Assembly (NCBI RefSeq): GCF_003056355.1 | Contig: NZ_PYVW01000002.1 | Location: 124,001-188,000 of the forward strand | Origin: Devosia naphthalenivorans | GTDB lineage: Bacteria; Pseudomonadota; Alphaproteobacteria; Rhizobiales; Devosiaceae | Direction: 5' to 3' | Length of the DNA stretch: 64,000 nt | Notes under the pieces: generated by a model | The model's input: the letters and a program-made list of their open reading frames with translations, nothing else | Told to the model about the DNA's origin: nothing | The model's database searches: none | Shown: in pieces, positions 17,317-26,456 of the stretch | Layout of the letters: the number at the start of each line of letters is the position of its first letter | Position numbering within the stretch: position 1 is the stretch's first letter | Made by a program: the position numbers and the translations under genes

Positions 17317-18265
17317 AGGTGCGCCGGGCGGCCCATTCGGCAAGAACGATGCCGCCAATAATGATCGCCGCAGCCAGGTAGTGGTATGGCTCGAGCCGCT
17401 CGCCCAACAGAATCACCGAACCAAGTGCGCCGAAGACCGGAATGAGATTGTGGCTGGGTGCGGCACGGTTGGGGCCAACCAGTTCGACGCCGCGAGCATA
17501 GGCGACCTGGCTGAACATGGATGGGAAGATCGCGACATAGACGAGCACGGCCCAGACTGCGGGTGACATCGACGGCAGTGTCGAAAAGCTCGCCAAACCG
17601 GGGCCGAAGAGCTGCAGCATGATCAGCCCGGTGATGGCCGCGCCGGTAAAAGCCACTGCCATGAAGCTCATCATGTGCATTTGCGGGCGGAAGCGCAGGG
17701 CCAGGGTATAGGCAGTGTAGGTCAGGCAGGCCAGCAGTACGAAGCCATCGCCCATATTGATATCGAGGGTCAGCAGGCGCGCCGGATCGCCATGGGTGGC
17801 GGTCAGCATCACGCCTGAGATGGCGATTGCTACGCCAAGGATTTGCAGCCAACTTGCCCGCACGCGGAAGATGATGAAATTGGCCAGCAGAATCATCATC
17901 GGCAGGGCGCCGGTCTCGATCGAGGAGTTGACGGCCGTCGTGGTGGTAAGCCCCACATAAAGCAGGACGTTGTAAAGCGCGTAGCCCAGGGCGCCGTAAC
18001 CCATGACCAAGGGCCAGGTGCGCCGGATCACGCCCCAGTCCGCGGCAACGAAGCGCCAGGCGAACGGGTAGATAAACAAGGTCGCGCCAACGCAACGGGC
18101 TGCCAGCAACAAGAATGGGTCGATCTCCCCTACCACCATCTTCGCGGCGACCACATTACCACCCCAGAACAGAGGGGCGAGAATCAGCAAAAGATAGGGC
18201 TGTTCGAGAACGCGGGCCGATTTGCCGCGATTTTCATAGGTCTGCGGCTTTGTCATCGTCGCCAT
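17315..18265 (-). CDS. DMT superfamily (EamA) transporter
   Basis: 316 residues with ten predicted membrane helices in two EamA repeats: PYLLLILAPLFWGGNVVAAK starts the first, and MGDGFVLLACLTYTAYTLAL the second. IPVFGALGSVILLGERLEPY is the usual signature near the end. Such carriers export amino acids or other metabolites across the inner membrane; the substrate cannot be deduced. Convergent with serA and divergent from purA. A very long antisense frame covers this gene and part of serA and serC, but it encodes nothing recognisable. Confidence 0.88.
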   Translation of the reverse strand: MATMTKPQTYENRGKSARVLEQPYLLLILAPLFWGGNVVAAKMVVGEIDPFLLLAARCVGATLFIYPFAWRFVAADWGVIRRTWPLVMGYGALGYALYNVLLYVGLTTTTAVNSSIETGALPMMILLANFIIFRVRASWLQILGVAIAISGVMLTATHGDPARLLTLDINMGDGFVLLACLTYTAYTLALRFRPQMHMMSFMAVAFTGAAITGLIMLQLFGPGLASFSTLPSMSPAVWAVLVYVAIFPSMFSQVAYARGVELVGPNRAAPSHNLIPVFGALGSVILLGERLEPYHYLAAAIIIGGIVLAEWAARRT

Positions 18266-18415
18266 GGTGATGTAAGGACAATCGGACTTAGCAGTTATTC
18301 GGCCGCCAGCAAAATTCTTGCGGCAGCCTGAGAAACAGAGGTCCGATATTGGGAAGGGTGCGGCCGTGGCGGTCGGGCCCTTTGTGTCTCGTGCCTATCC
18401 TGGAGAAGGTATTTC

Positions 18416-19705
18416 ATGGCTAATGTGGTGGTCGTCGGCTCGCAGTGGGGCGACGAAGGCAAGGGCAAGATCGTTGACTGGCTTTCCGAGCGCGCCGATG
18501 TGGTGGTGCGCTATCATGGCGGCCACAATGCCGGCCACACGCTGGTCATTGACGGGGTCAGCTACAAGCTCGCCTTGCTGCCATCGGGCCTGGTACAGGG
18601 AAAGCTCAGCGTCATCGGCAATGGCGTCGTCGTCGACCCGCACCACTTTGTTCAGGAAATGGCCAAGCTGCGCGGGCAGGGTGTCGAGATCACGCCGGAA
18701 ATACTGCGTATTGCCGACAATGCGCCGCTGATCCTGTCGCTGCACCGCGAACTTGATGCCATACGCGAAGACTCCAATTCGGGTCTCAAGATCGGCACCA
18801 CCAAGCGCGGCATCGGTCCGGCTTACGAAGACAAGGTGGGCCGTCGCGCCATCCGCCTGGTCGATCTGGCCGAGCCAGATACGTTGATGGTGAAGATCGA
18901 GCGCCTGCTCGGGCACCACAATGCGCTGCGCCGGGGCATGGGTCTTGCCGAGATCGAGGCACAGACCATTTATGACGAGCTGACCTCCGTCGCCGCCGAA
19001 ATCCTGCCCTTCATGGACCAGGTCTGGCAGGTGCTCGACGACAAGCGCAAGGCCGGGGCCCGCATCCTGTTCGAGGGCGCGCAGGGTGCGTTGCTCGACA
19101 ATGACCACGGCACTTATCCGTTTGTTACCTCGTCCAACACAGTCGCCGGCCAGGCCGCTGCCGGTTCGGGCCTGGGGCCCACGGCGATCGGCTATGTGCT
19201 GGGAATCACCAAGGCCTATACGACCCGAGTGGGCGAAGGCCCGTTCCCGTGCGAACTCGACGACGAGATCGGCAAGCACCTGGCGACTGTCGGCCGGGAA
19301 GTGGGTGTCAACACCGGCCGGCCACGGCGTTGCGGCTGGTTCGATGCGGTGCTGGTGCGCCAGACGGTAAAGACGTCCGGCATTTCGGGAATCGCCCTGA
19401 CCAAGCTGGACGTTCTGGATGGCCTCAAGGAGATCAAGGTCTGCGTCGGCTATGAACTGGACGGATCACGGATAGATTATTTGCCTGCCTCAATGGGGGC
19501 ACAGGCGCGGGTTAAGCCGATCTACGAGACGCTGGAAGGCTGGTCCGAGACCACCGCAGGCGCCCGCAGCTGGGCGGAGTTGCCGGCCCAGGCTGTCAAA
19601 TATGTTCGCTATATCGAAGAGCAGATCGGGGCTCCGGTGGCGATGTTGTCGACGAGTCCGGAGCGAGCCGACACCATCCTTGTCGTTGACCCATTCCAAG
19701 ACTGA
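18416..19705 (+). CDS. purA: Adenylosuccinate synthetase
   Basis: 429 residues; start ATG after CTGGAGAAGGTATTTC. Catalyses GTP-dependent condensation of IMP and aspartate, the first committed step to AMP. Diagnostic motifs are intact: [11 protein letters not shown] (phosphate loop, residues 9-18 with catalytic D13), HGGHNAGHT with H41, [35 protein letters not shown] and [12 protein letters not shown]. Length is standard. Transcribed with the membrane protein gene that starts 48 bp downstream, an order I recall from other Hyphomicrobiales. Confidence 0.97.
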   Translation: MANVVVVGSQWGDEGKGKIVDWLSERADVVVRYHGGHNAGHTLVIDGVSYKLALLPSGLVQGKLSVIGNGVVVDPHHFVQEMAKLRGQGVEITPEILRIADNAPLILSLHRELDAIREDSNSGLKIGTTKRGIGPAYEDKVGRRAIRLVDLAEPDTLMVKIERLLGHHNALRRGMGLAEIEAQTIYDELTSVAAEILPFMDQVWQVLDDKRKAGARILFEGAQGALLDNDHGTYPFVTSSNTVAGQAAAGSGLGPTAIGYVLGITKAYTTRVGEGPFPCELDDEIGKHLATVGREVGVNTGRPRRCGWFDAVLVRQTVKTSGISGIALTKLDVLDGLKEIKVCVGYELDGSRIDYLPASMGAQARVKPIYETLEGWSETTAGARSWAELPAQAVKYVRYIEEQIGAPVAMLSTSPERADTILVVDPFQD

Positions 19706-19753
19706 GTTTTTTTGTTACAACACGTCGCTGACATCGTGAGTATCAAGTAACCA

Positions 19754-21778
19754 ATGGCGGACTACAAAGAGCTGTTACGCCGGGCCATCTCGGCGCTGCC
19801 GGAGAATAATGGTGCCGCACGACGTGCGGTTTATGAAAAGGCGCGTTCGGCTCTTGTGGGCCAATTGCGCGCTATTCAACCCCCTCTGGCGGCCCGTGAT
19901 ATCACCCAACACCGGCTGCAGCTTGAAGACTGTATCCGCCAGGTCGAGCAGGAAGCCAGCGAGGCGATCATCTCCCTGGGGCGCGACGCTGGTTTGGGGG
20001 CGCGCTTTGCGCCCAAGCCTCCTGCTCGCCCGGTTGAGACTGCCGCGCCGGCTCCGGTCAGCGCGCCAGAACCGGTAGAGGCACCCCAGCCGGTTGAGGC
20101 CGCTGAGGACGAGCCGCCTGCACCTATAGCCGAGCCGCCAGCGCAAGTGAACGAGCCCGAGCCTCCGCTTGCCGCTCCGCCCTCGGCCAAAGTGGTCTCG
20201 ATCGAGGACATTATCGCCCAGGCTGCTGCGGCGTCGGGGAGCGATGTGGTCGCCGCCGAAGAGCCGGTCGAGGCGACCGAAACTCCGCCGGTTGCCAAGC
20301 TGGAGCCGAAGACGCCGCCGATCAGCGTCGTCAAATCGGGCCCGACTTCTCCCGTACCGAACAAGAGCCGCCCATCCGAAGCTCCGCTCAAGAGCCCTGG
20401 TTTCGAACCACGGCGTGATCCGATGCCATTGGTGGGGAGCACGGCGCCACGGCTGGAGCCAAGCCTTGGCCGTGGGCAGGCCGTGGCGCGGCAACAGGAT
20501 GTCGTTCCGCTGATCTTGCCGGCTACACAGCCGGTCGAAACGGCTCTGTCCAGCGTTCGAGAAGTCGAACTTGAAGCGAGCCAGCCCGATCCGACCGAAG
20601 CCGAAAGCGTCATCGAGCGCGCTATCGAGACGTTGGACCGTGAGGCACGCGGCGAGATTACCGAGATTACGGAAGCTCCCGTCGAGCCGGCCGCGGAGAC
20701 GGCCCGGGAGGCTGCCGATCGCATGTTTGCGGCGCCCAAGGCGCCTCCGGCGGCGGAGCCGGAAGAGGCGGGCTTTGTTGCCGCACCGGCCGCAGCGCGC
20801 TCAAGCGGCGGTGTCACGATTTTCCTCATCGTTTTCGCCGTACTGCTGTTTGGTGCTGGCGGCGCAGGCTTTTGGGCCTGGCGTGAAGGCTATATCGATC
20901 TCGACCAGATGTTCGGCCAGGGTGCCCCGGTGACCGAAACAGCCGATGTCTCGCCGAGCACAACCCCGACGCTGGACCCGGTTCAGCCCACGGATACGCC
21001 CGTGACCGAGGGGCCAGGGAACACCGCCACGGCCACCAACCCTGAACCAACGTCGACGCTGGACGGCCTGCAGGTTGAAGACCGGCTGGAGCCGACGCCA
21101 GAACCGGTCGTGCCCGAACCATCCCAGAGCGTGCTGCCCGGCATCGGCGCCACCGAAGAGCCCAAGGGCGAAGAACGCCTGCCGGTCGAGGATCCTGCGA
21201 TGGCTGCCGACGTCACCGATCCGACGGCTTCGGTAGATCCTGCGGTTCTCGCCGGTAGCCAGTCGCTGCTGCTTGAGGCAAGTGCGGACGGACGGACCGG
21301 CGCAGTGCCATTCTCGGGCACGATCGAGTGGACCAAGGGCGAGGACGAACTGGGCCTGCCGACGATCGTGGGCAATGCCAGCATTCCGGCGCGCAATCTG
21401 GGCGTCGAGATCACCATCCGCAAGAATTCCGATCCGAGCCTGCCGGCGAGCCATCTGATGGAGGTGGACTTCGACGTCAACGACACCTTTATCGGCGGCA
21501 CCATCGCCAATCTGCCGGGCGTGTTGCTCAAGAACGAGGAATTGGTGCCGGGTACGCCGCTGGTTGGTGCCTCGGCGCGGGTCGTGGGCAATTCGTTCCT
21601 GTTTGCACTCAGTGCCTCGCCGAACGACCTCGAGACCAATACCGACCTGCTCGAATCCCGCAAGTGGATGGATCTGGCGGTGGTCTATGGCACCGGGCGG
21701 AACGCCATCATCACCCTGGAAAAGGACGAAGAGGCGCAGGGCATGTTCGACGAAGTCTTCACGGCCTGGGCTCAATAG
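19754..21778 (+). CDS. Large Pro/Glu-rich single-pass membrane protein of unknown function
   Basis: 674 residues. An N-terminal alpha-helical domain (residues 1-85, MADYKELLRRAISALPENNG, later LRAIQPPLAARDIT) is followed by a long acidic, proline-rich linker (about 90-350), one transmembrane helix (about 352-376), a second low-complexity linker, and a C-terminal globular domain (about 500-674) rich in beta strand. The N-terminus would be cytoplasmic and the C-terminal domain periplasmic. The architecture could bridge cytoplasm and envelope. I do not recognise a characterised relative. It is probably cotranscribed with purA. Its stop overlaps the end of the convergent thiQ gene by 7 bp. Confidence 0.8.
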   Translation: MADYKELLRRAISALPENNGAARRAVYEKARSALVGQLRAIQPPLAARDITQHRLQLEDCIRQVEQEASEAIISLGRDAGLGARFAPKPPARPVETAAPAPVSAPEPVEAPQPVEAAEDEPPAPIAEPPAQVNEPEPPLAAPPSAKVVSIEDIIAQAAAASGSDVVAAEEPVEATETPPVAKLEPKTPPISVVKSGPTSPVPNKSRPSEAPLKSPGFEPRRDPMPLVGSTAPRLEPSLGRGQAVARQQDVVPLILPATQPVETALSSVREVELEASQPDPTEAESVIERAIETLDREARGEITEITEAPVEPAAETAREAADRMFAAPKAPPAAEPEEAGFVAAPAAARSSGGVTIFLIVFAVLLFGAGGAGFWAWREGYIDLDQMFGQGAPVTETADVSPSTTPTLDPVQPTDTPVTEGPGNTATATNPEPTSTLDGLQVEDRLEPTPEPVVPEPSQSVLPGIGATEEPKGEERLPVEDPAMAADVTDPTASVDPAVLAGSQSLLLEASADGRTGAVPFSGTIEWTKGEDELGLPTIVGNASIPARNLGVEITIRKNSDPSLPASHLMEVDFDVNDTFIGGTIANLPGVLLKNEELVPGTPLVGASARVVGNSFLFALSASPNDLETNTDLLESRKWMDLAVVYGTGRNAIITLEKDEEAQGMFDEVFTAWAQ

Positions 21779-22410
21779 AGCTCAAGCCGTCCTGCTTCGA
21801 TGCGGTAGCGGCGCTGCGCCAACTGTTCCACATCGTCGGCGTGATGGCTGACAAGGATGGTGTGCCAGCGGTGGCGAATGGTGAGTGTCTTCACCAGGTC
21901 GCGGATGGTTTGGCGGGTTTCATCGTCAAGCGCCGAAAAAGGTTCGTCCAGCAGCAGAACGGGCCGGTTGCGCAGCAAGGTGCGTGCAAGGGCAACGCGC
22001 TGCTTTTGCCCGCCTGAGAGGGTGGCGGCGATTTGGTGCTCGACGCCGCTCAAGCCAACCTCCGCCAGTGCCTGACCGACTTTCTGGCGGGTGGTGTCCT
22101 TCGAGGTTCGCGGTGGCAGGCCAAGGGCTATGTTGCGACCGGCGCTCAGATGCTCGAACAGGCTTTCCGATTGCAGCAACAGCGAGATCGGTCGCTCCTC
22201 GGGCTGGAGGGGCACGAGTTGGATATCGTCGAGCGTGATCCGGCCTGAGCGGGGCTCCAGAAAACCGGCGATAAGGTCGAGCAAGGTGGATTTCCCCGAT
22301 CCGCTTGGGCCCGAGATGGCGGTGACTTCACCCGCCTCGGCGATGAAGCTGAAACTATACTCCGTTGGCTGGCCGGGGTGGACAAAGAGCAGATCTTCAA
22401 CGCGCAGCAT
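21772..22410 (-). CDS. thiQ: Thiamine ABC transporter ATP-binding protein
   Basis: 212 residues, the short single-domain type typical of ThiQ. Walker A GPSGSGKST at 34-42, signature LSGGQKQR at 131-138 and Walker B VLLLDEPFSALD follow in order, with switch histidine in LVSHHADDV. Powers ThiP to import thiamine bound by ThiB. Its start overlaps the thiP stop by 14 bp. Assignment rests on ThiB and the TPP riboswitch at the head of the operon. Confidence 0.9.
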   Translation of the reverse strand: MLRVEDLLFVHPGQPTEYSFSFIAEAGEVTAISGPSGSGKSTLLDLIAGFLEPRSGRITLDDIQLVPLQPEERPISLLLQSESLFEHLSAGRNIALGLPPRTSKDTTRQKVGQALAEVGLSGVEHQIAATLSGGQKQRVALARTLLRNRPVLLLDEPFSALDDETRQTIRDLVKTLTIRHRWHTILVSHHADDVEQLAQRRYRIEAGRLELY

Positions 22411-24010
22411 CAGCGATCTTTCCGAAGAGTTTGGGCAGGCCGGCGAAGGCCAGGATAGTGCCGATCAGCAGGATGGCGGCGATGGCGCCCGCATCGTTGT
22501 TGCGGTAGGAGCCCAGCGCGCGGAACATCATCAGCGGCAGGGTCTGGAAATCCTGGGTGCCGAACAGGGCGATGACGCCCAGATCGCCAAGCGAGAAGCA
22601 GAAGGCGAGCGCCAGCATGACGCCGAGGTCGCGACCGATCAGGGGCAGTTCCACGAGCCGGAATTGCCGCCAGCCGGAAAGACCCAACGAGCGCATCAGC
22701 TTGCCCCGGCCGCGGGCGATAGTTTCGAGCGGGGGCCCCAGCGTGGCAATGGCGAAGGGCAGGGCGAGCAGGCTGTTGGCCAGGATCACCACGAAAGGTG
22801 CGGCTTGGGCGGGGGCGATGCCGAGGGAGCGGACCAGCAAGAAGAAGCCGAGCGAGAGGACCACAGCGGGGACGGCGAGATAGGCGAAGGCCGGCATCCC
22901 AAGCAGGGTGCGTAGTGGCCCGTTGGCAGTCGCGCCGCGCCCCATGGCGAGAGCAAGGGCCAGTGCAAGGGTGAGCAGGGCCGAGGCGCTGCCGACGGCG
23001 AGGCTGGTTCCTGCGGCCCACCAGAAGGTCGGTTGGGCCAGGACCCTTCCGATGCTGCCGACGCCCCCGACCAGTACGGAAAGGAGCGGGAGCACGAAGC
23101 CGAGAGTGGCGATGGCGAGCACCAGGCCTTGCAGGATGCGGGCGGTGGATGAGTCGCGCCAACGCGGCGGCGTCGACGCACCGAAACTGGTGGGGACCGG
23201 GGCTAGGGCGGAGGCGATGAGGATAACGATGGAGCAGACGGCGATCTGCGTGGCCGCCAGCCGCACGGCGCCACTGAGGTCGAAATCCTGCCGGACGGCG
23301 GCGTAGATGGCGACTTCCAGCGTCTGGTTGGCGGGGCCGCCGCCGAGCAGCAGCACGATGGGGAAGCTGGTGAAGGCGAGGAGAAAGATGATCGCGCCGA
23401 TGCCGGGCAGGCTGCCGCGCAGGGCGGGCCAATCGATCAGGGTGAAGCGCTGCCATGCCGAGAGGGCAAGTGATTGGCCGGTCTTGAGCCGGTTGGCGGG
23501 AACGGCGTCGAGACGCGCCAGCAGGATGCGGGCCGCGAAGGCGCCGTCGAGCACCACATGGGCGAAGAGAATGCCGGAGAGGCCGTAGGCGGGGCTGCCG
23601 ATCGAGACGCCGAACAGCGCTTCGCTCGCCTGATTGATCCAGCCATTGCGGCCCCAGATGGCGAGGAGGCCGAAGGCGACCACCATGCCGGGGGTGACGA
23701 TGGCGGAGGCGAAGAGCCCCACGACGAGGTCACGGCCGGGGAAGCGGAGGCGGTTGAGGGACCAGGCCAGGGCGGTGCCAACGGCGAGGGAGAGCACGGT
23801 GGTCAGGCCTGCCTGGATGGTGGTCATCCGGAGCAAATGGGGGATGTCGATGCGCGAGGTGCTGCTGCTGTCGGTTGCTGCGGCAAGGATGGCCCAGAGC
23901 ACCAGGGCGATCAGCGTGGCGATGGCGGCGGCGAGCGTGATCGCGGTTGCGATGCGGAACGGGCGGTGGGGTAGGGTCAGCATGGCAGGCCGCGATACCG
24001 TGCCGACCAC
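22397..24010 (-). CDS. thiP: Thiamine ABC transporter permease
   Basis: About 537 residues, a fused double permease with roughly twelve membrane helices and two binding-protein-dependent transport domains, as in ThiP and FbpB. First helix near RIATAITLAAAIATLIALVLW; coupling loops resemble KTGQSLALSAWQRFTLIDWPAL and KLMRSLGLSGWRQFRLVELPL. The start is uncertain: GTG at 24010 has AAGGGGGAGG ten bases upstream, but that string belongs to an intergenic palindrome; ATG at 23983 gives 528 residues without a clear site. Confidence 0.88.
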   Translation of the reverse strand: MVGTVSRPAMLTLPHRPFRIATAITLAAAIATLIALVLWAILAAATDSSSTSRIDIPHLLRMTTIQAGLTTVLSLAVGTALAWSLNRLRFPGRDLVVGLFASAIVTPGMVVAFGLLAIWGRNGWINQASEALFGVSIGSPAYGLSGILFAHVVLDGAFAARILLARLDAVPANRLKTGQSLALSAWQRFTLIDWPALRGSLPGIGAIIFLLAFTSFPIVLLLGGGPANQTLEVAIYAAVRQDFDLSGAVRLAATQIAVCSIVILIASALAPVPTSFGASTPPRWRDSSTARILQGLVLAIATLGFVLPLLSVLVGGVGSIGRVLAQPTFWWAAGTSLAVGSASALLTLALALALAMGRGATANGPLRTLLGMPAFAYLAVPAVVLSLGFFLLVRSLGIAPAQAAPFVVILANSLLALPFAIATLGPPLETIARGRGKLMRSLGLSGWRQFRLVELPLIGRDLGVMLALAFCFSLGDLGVIALFGTQDFQTLPLMMFRALGSYRNNDAGAIAAILLIGTILAFAGLPKLFGKIADAAR

Positions 24011-24018
24011 CAGGCCGC

Positions 24019-24274
24019 ACCTCCCCCTTGACGGGGGTACTGTTCACTGTGGGCGCATGACTGGCGGTGGAGATGCGATGCATCCTTTCCACCGGGCGGC
24101 ACCTCCCCCTCGACGGGGGAGGCTGGGACGGGGGAGGCTGGGACGGGGTGGCGGTTGGCCCCAATATTAGGGCTAAACGCCCCCCACCCTTGATCCCTCC
24201 CCGCAAGGGGGAGGGTGTCGACTGAAACGGCGGCGCAACGAGCCCGATATGAACCCTCCTCGCAAGGGGGAGGG
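24019..24274. repeat. Cluster of short G/C-rich palindromes between thiB and thiP
   Basis: At least four related elements: CACCTCCCCCTTGACGGGGGT near 24019, ACCTCCCCCTCGACGGGGGAGG near 24101, CCCTCCCCGCAAGGGGGAGGG at 24195-24215 and CCCTCCTCGCAAGGGGGAGGG at 24254-24274. A 15-bp unit GGGGGAGGCTGGGAC is duplicated around 24116-24145. They lie inside the thi operon and may affect mRNA stability. No gene is seen in this 295-bp stretch. Confidence 0.8.
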
Positions 24275-24305
24275 TGCTGTGCCGTGGGTGCGGACATATC
24301 GCGGT

Positions 24306-25313
24306 CTACTGCACAGCCGCCAGCATTTCGTCGATCCAGCGCTGGCTGTTGGCGGCAATGTCTTCGTCGCTGATGGTGAGAGTTTTTTCGGGCTGCGGCA
24401 GGCTGGCGAAGGCGGGGTCGAGGTCGGCGCCGAGGTCGGTGACCGGGAACATCCAGTTGGTGGTCGGGATGATCTTCTGGCCATCAACGGATGCCAGATA
24501 GTCGAGGAACTGGCGGGCCAGTTCGGGCTGGTCGGAGGATTTGAGCATGCCAGCAACTTCGGTTTGGGCCAGATGGCCCTCGTCGAACAGGGCGGCGTGG
24601 ATGGTTTGATCGTCTTCCGAGACGATGTGGTAGGCGGGCGAGGTGGTGTAGCTCAGCGCCATGTCGGCTTCGCCCTCAAGGAACAGATTGTAGCTCTCGC
24701 TCCATTCGCGGGTCACGGTGAGGATGTGGGGCTTGAGGCCGGCCCAGATCTCGGGGGCGCGGTCGCCATAGGCCGCGGCAATCCAGAGCACGAGTCCGAG
24801 GCCAGGGGTGGCCGAGCGCGGGTCCTGCACCACGATCTTGAAGTCGTTGGGCAGGGCAATCAGTTCTTCGAAGGATTTGGGGGGCGTGGTGAGCGTGTCG
24901 GTGTCATAGACGAAGGCGAAGTGAGCGTAGTCGAAGGGCACGAAGGTCGTGTCGGTCCATTCGGTCGGCAGGGCCAGGTGGCTGAGGTCGAGTTCGTGTT
25001 CGGCGAACAGGCCGGTGGCGCGGGCTTCGCCGGCGATGGCGGTGTCGAGGCCGACGATCAGGTCGGCTTCGGTGGTTTCGCCTTCCAGCTGGACGCGGCG
25101 CAGGGTGCCGATGGAGCTGTCGGCGGCGATGAAATCGACGGTGCAATCGCCGCAAATGGCTTCGAATCCTGCCTTGAGGCTGGGGCCGGGGCCCCATTCG
25201 GCGGCGAAGCCATCATAGGTGTAAATGGTGAGCTTTGGCGCGTCCTGGGCGATGGCGGGGCCAGCGATGAGTCCGGATAGGACCGCAAGCGCAATGGATG
25301 TGAATTTGACCAT
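24306..25313 (-). CDS. thiB: Thiamine-binding periplasmic protein
   Basis: 335 residues with signal peptide (SIALAVLSGLIAGPAIA, cleavage before QDAPK). The mature protein starts KLTIYTYDGFAAEWGPG, diagnostic of ThiB/TbpA, and contains GFEAICGDCTVDFIAA and MALSYTTSPAYH. Binds thiamine and its phosphates in the periplasm for ThiPQ. Start ATG at 25313 with AAGGGA eight bases upstream; that site lies in the arm of a hairpin below a TPP riboswitch. The gap to thiP is unusually large (295 bp) and filled with palindromes. Confidence 0.94.
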   Translation of the reverse strand: MVKFTSIALAVLSGLIAGPAIAQDAPKLTIYTYDGFAAEWGPGPSLKAGFEAICGDCTVDFIAADSSIGTLRRVQLEGETTEADLIVGLDTAIAGEARATGLFAEHELDLSHLALPTEWTDTTFVPFDYAHFAFVYDTDTLTTPPKSFEELIALPNDFKIVVQDPRSATPGLGLVLWIAAAYGDRAPEIWAGLKPHILTVTREWSESYNLFLEGEADMALSYTTSPAYHIVSEDDQTIHAALFDEGHLAQTEVAGMLKSSDQPELARQFLDYLASVDGQKIIPTTNWMFPVTDLGADLDPAFASLPQPEKTLTISDEDIAANSQRWIDEMLAAVQ

Positions 25314-25319
25314 GGGTCA

Positions 25320-25475
25320 ATCCCTTCAATGGTTGCGGCCATGAGTGAAGGGATGTGTGTCAATGGCTGGCGCCGAGACGCTCTTGCCATCTCGAACTTC
25401 CTCCGCCAGCATGACCTGGTTCAGGTTCAATGGGTAATTCTCAGCTCCGGTTTCACGGAACACCCCAGCGAGACG
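25320..25475 (-). promoter_or_regulatory. TPP riboswitch (THI element) with SD-sequestering hairpin
   Basis: On the minus strand the aptamer shows GGGGTG (25466-25461), CTGAGA (25444-25439), ACCTGA (25426-25421) and the GCTGGCGGAGGAAG block (about 25411-25398), all in THI-element order; CTCG/CGAG at 25472-25469 and 25394-25391 can close P1. Downstream, ATCCCTTCA (25354-25346) can pair perfectly with TGAAGGGAT (25328-25320), which contains the thiB ribosome binding site. This looks like a translational off-switch: TPP binding would favour the hairpin and stop ThiB synthesis. Confidence 0.92.
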
Positions 25476-25503
25476 CCACACACTTAATGAGAGCTGTATC
25501 GTA

Positions 25504-26208
25504 GTGCAAGACACTTCCGTGACGACAGCGGACGCGCCTATCCTCGCTTTTGAAGGCCCCATTGCCATTGTTGGGGGTGGTGCCGTGGACCCCGGCCTGC
25601 TGGTGGCGCTCCACCGCCGTGGCGTGGTGCTGATCGGAGCCGATGGCGGGGCCGATGCCATTGGCGCGGCGGGCTTGGTGCCGGCGGCGATCATCGGCGA
25701 CCTCGATTCGCTGCAGGATCGATCCGGCTGGGAGCGCCGGACGCGGGTGATCCATATTCCCGAGCAGATCACCACCGATTTCCAGAAGGCGCTGTATTCA
25801 ACGAAGGCGCCGGTGACGCTGGCGCTGGGCATGACGGGCAGGCGGCTCGACCACACGCTGGCGGCGCTGAGCGCGGTGCTGCAATATGCGCCCCAACGGC
25901 GGCTGCTGCTGGTGGATGAGGTGGATGTGGCATTGGCGGTGGTGGGATCGATCAGCTTCGAAGCTGGCAGGCGTGAGCGGGTTTCGATCCATCCGCTGGT
26001 GCCGATCCGGTTCGAGCGCTCCAGCGGTTTGTTTTATCCCATGGATGGGTTGCGGCTCGAGCCGGGCGGGCTGATCGGCACGTCCAATGAGGGCAATGGC
26101 GAGCGGGTGGAGATCGTGCCGGCGGATGATACGCCGTGGCTGCTGATTCTAGCCAAGGAGCGGTTGTGGGATCTGGTGCAGGCGAGCCGAAGCGCCGCCC
26201 GGGCGTGA
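25504..26208 (+). CDS. Thiamine diphosphokinase family protein
   Basis: 234 residues. The N-terminal domain carries LIGADGGADAIGAAGLVPAA, IIGDLDSL and TTDFQKAL, the acidic and T-D motifs of thiamine pyrophosphokinase; ALGMTGRRLDHTLAAL is the conserved G-x-R-x-DH block. It would convert imported thiamine to TPP. The gene is divergent from thiBPQ and its start (GTG 25504) is about 30 bp from the riboswitch, so uptake and activation of thiamine are encoded back to back. The riboswitch is on the thiB strand and does not control this gene. Confidence 0.85.
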   Translation: MQDTSVTTADAPILAFEGPIAIVGGGAVDPGLLVALHRRGVVLIGADGGADAIGAAGLVPAAIIGDLDSLQDRSGWERRTRVIHIPEQITTDFQKALYSTKAPVTLALGMTGRRLDHTLAALSAVLQYAPQRRLLLVDEVDVALAVVGSISFEAGRRERVSIHPLVPIRFERSSGLFYPMDGLRLEPGGLIGTSNEGNGERVEIVPADDTPWLLILAKERLWDLVQASRSAARA

Positions 26209-26249
26209 TGCCCTGCGGGTGATGGGTCGGTGTTTGTCGCGGCAGGCTG

Positions 26250-26405
26250 CGACATGGGGCGAGGTTCGTCCCGGTGCCGGTCGTCCGGCAAAATTGGTAT
26301 GAGGTGGAACCCACCTCGCCCCATGTTTCCGGGGGCTCTATGGAGTAAGGACCGTCTGCGGCTAGTCGCCCGTGCCGAAAGTCACACCGGGGGCTTTAAT
26401 CGGTG
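26250..26405. ncRNA. Long structured intergenic element, possible small RNA (unidentified)
   Basis: A perfect 14-bp inverted repeat ACATGGGGCGAGGT (26252-26265) and ACCTCGCCCCATGT (26313-26326) encloses a second perfect hairpin TGCCGG-TCGT-CCGGCA (26275-26290). It is followed by two direct copies of CCGGGGGCT (26329-26337 and 26387-26395) and further GC-rich pairing. The stretch is 577 bp without a coding frame. It lacks the conserved strings of SRP RNA, RNase P RNA or tmRNA, and I cannot confirm 6S RNA. Strand and expression are unknown. Confidence 0.4.
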
Positions 26406-26456
26406 CCAGATCATCCTTGTGCCACAGGAGATGGAGCGACCCCCACCTCACCCGGC

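Noticed and set aside
15447..18095. Antisense open frame of 882 codons across serC, serA and the DMT gene
   Set aside because: It runs opposite three genes with strong family matches, has no recognisable domain and has the composition expected of a GC-rich antisense frame.
26252..26410. tRNA or SRP/RNase P/tmRNA gene in the structured intergenic element
   Set aside because: GGTTCG at 26263 recalls a T-loop, but no acceptor or anticodon stems fit, and the conserved strings of SRP RNA, RNase P RNA and tmRNA are absent. 6S RNA remains unproven.
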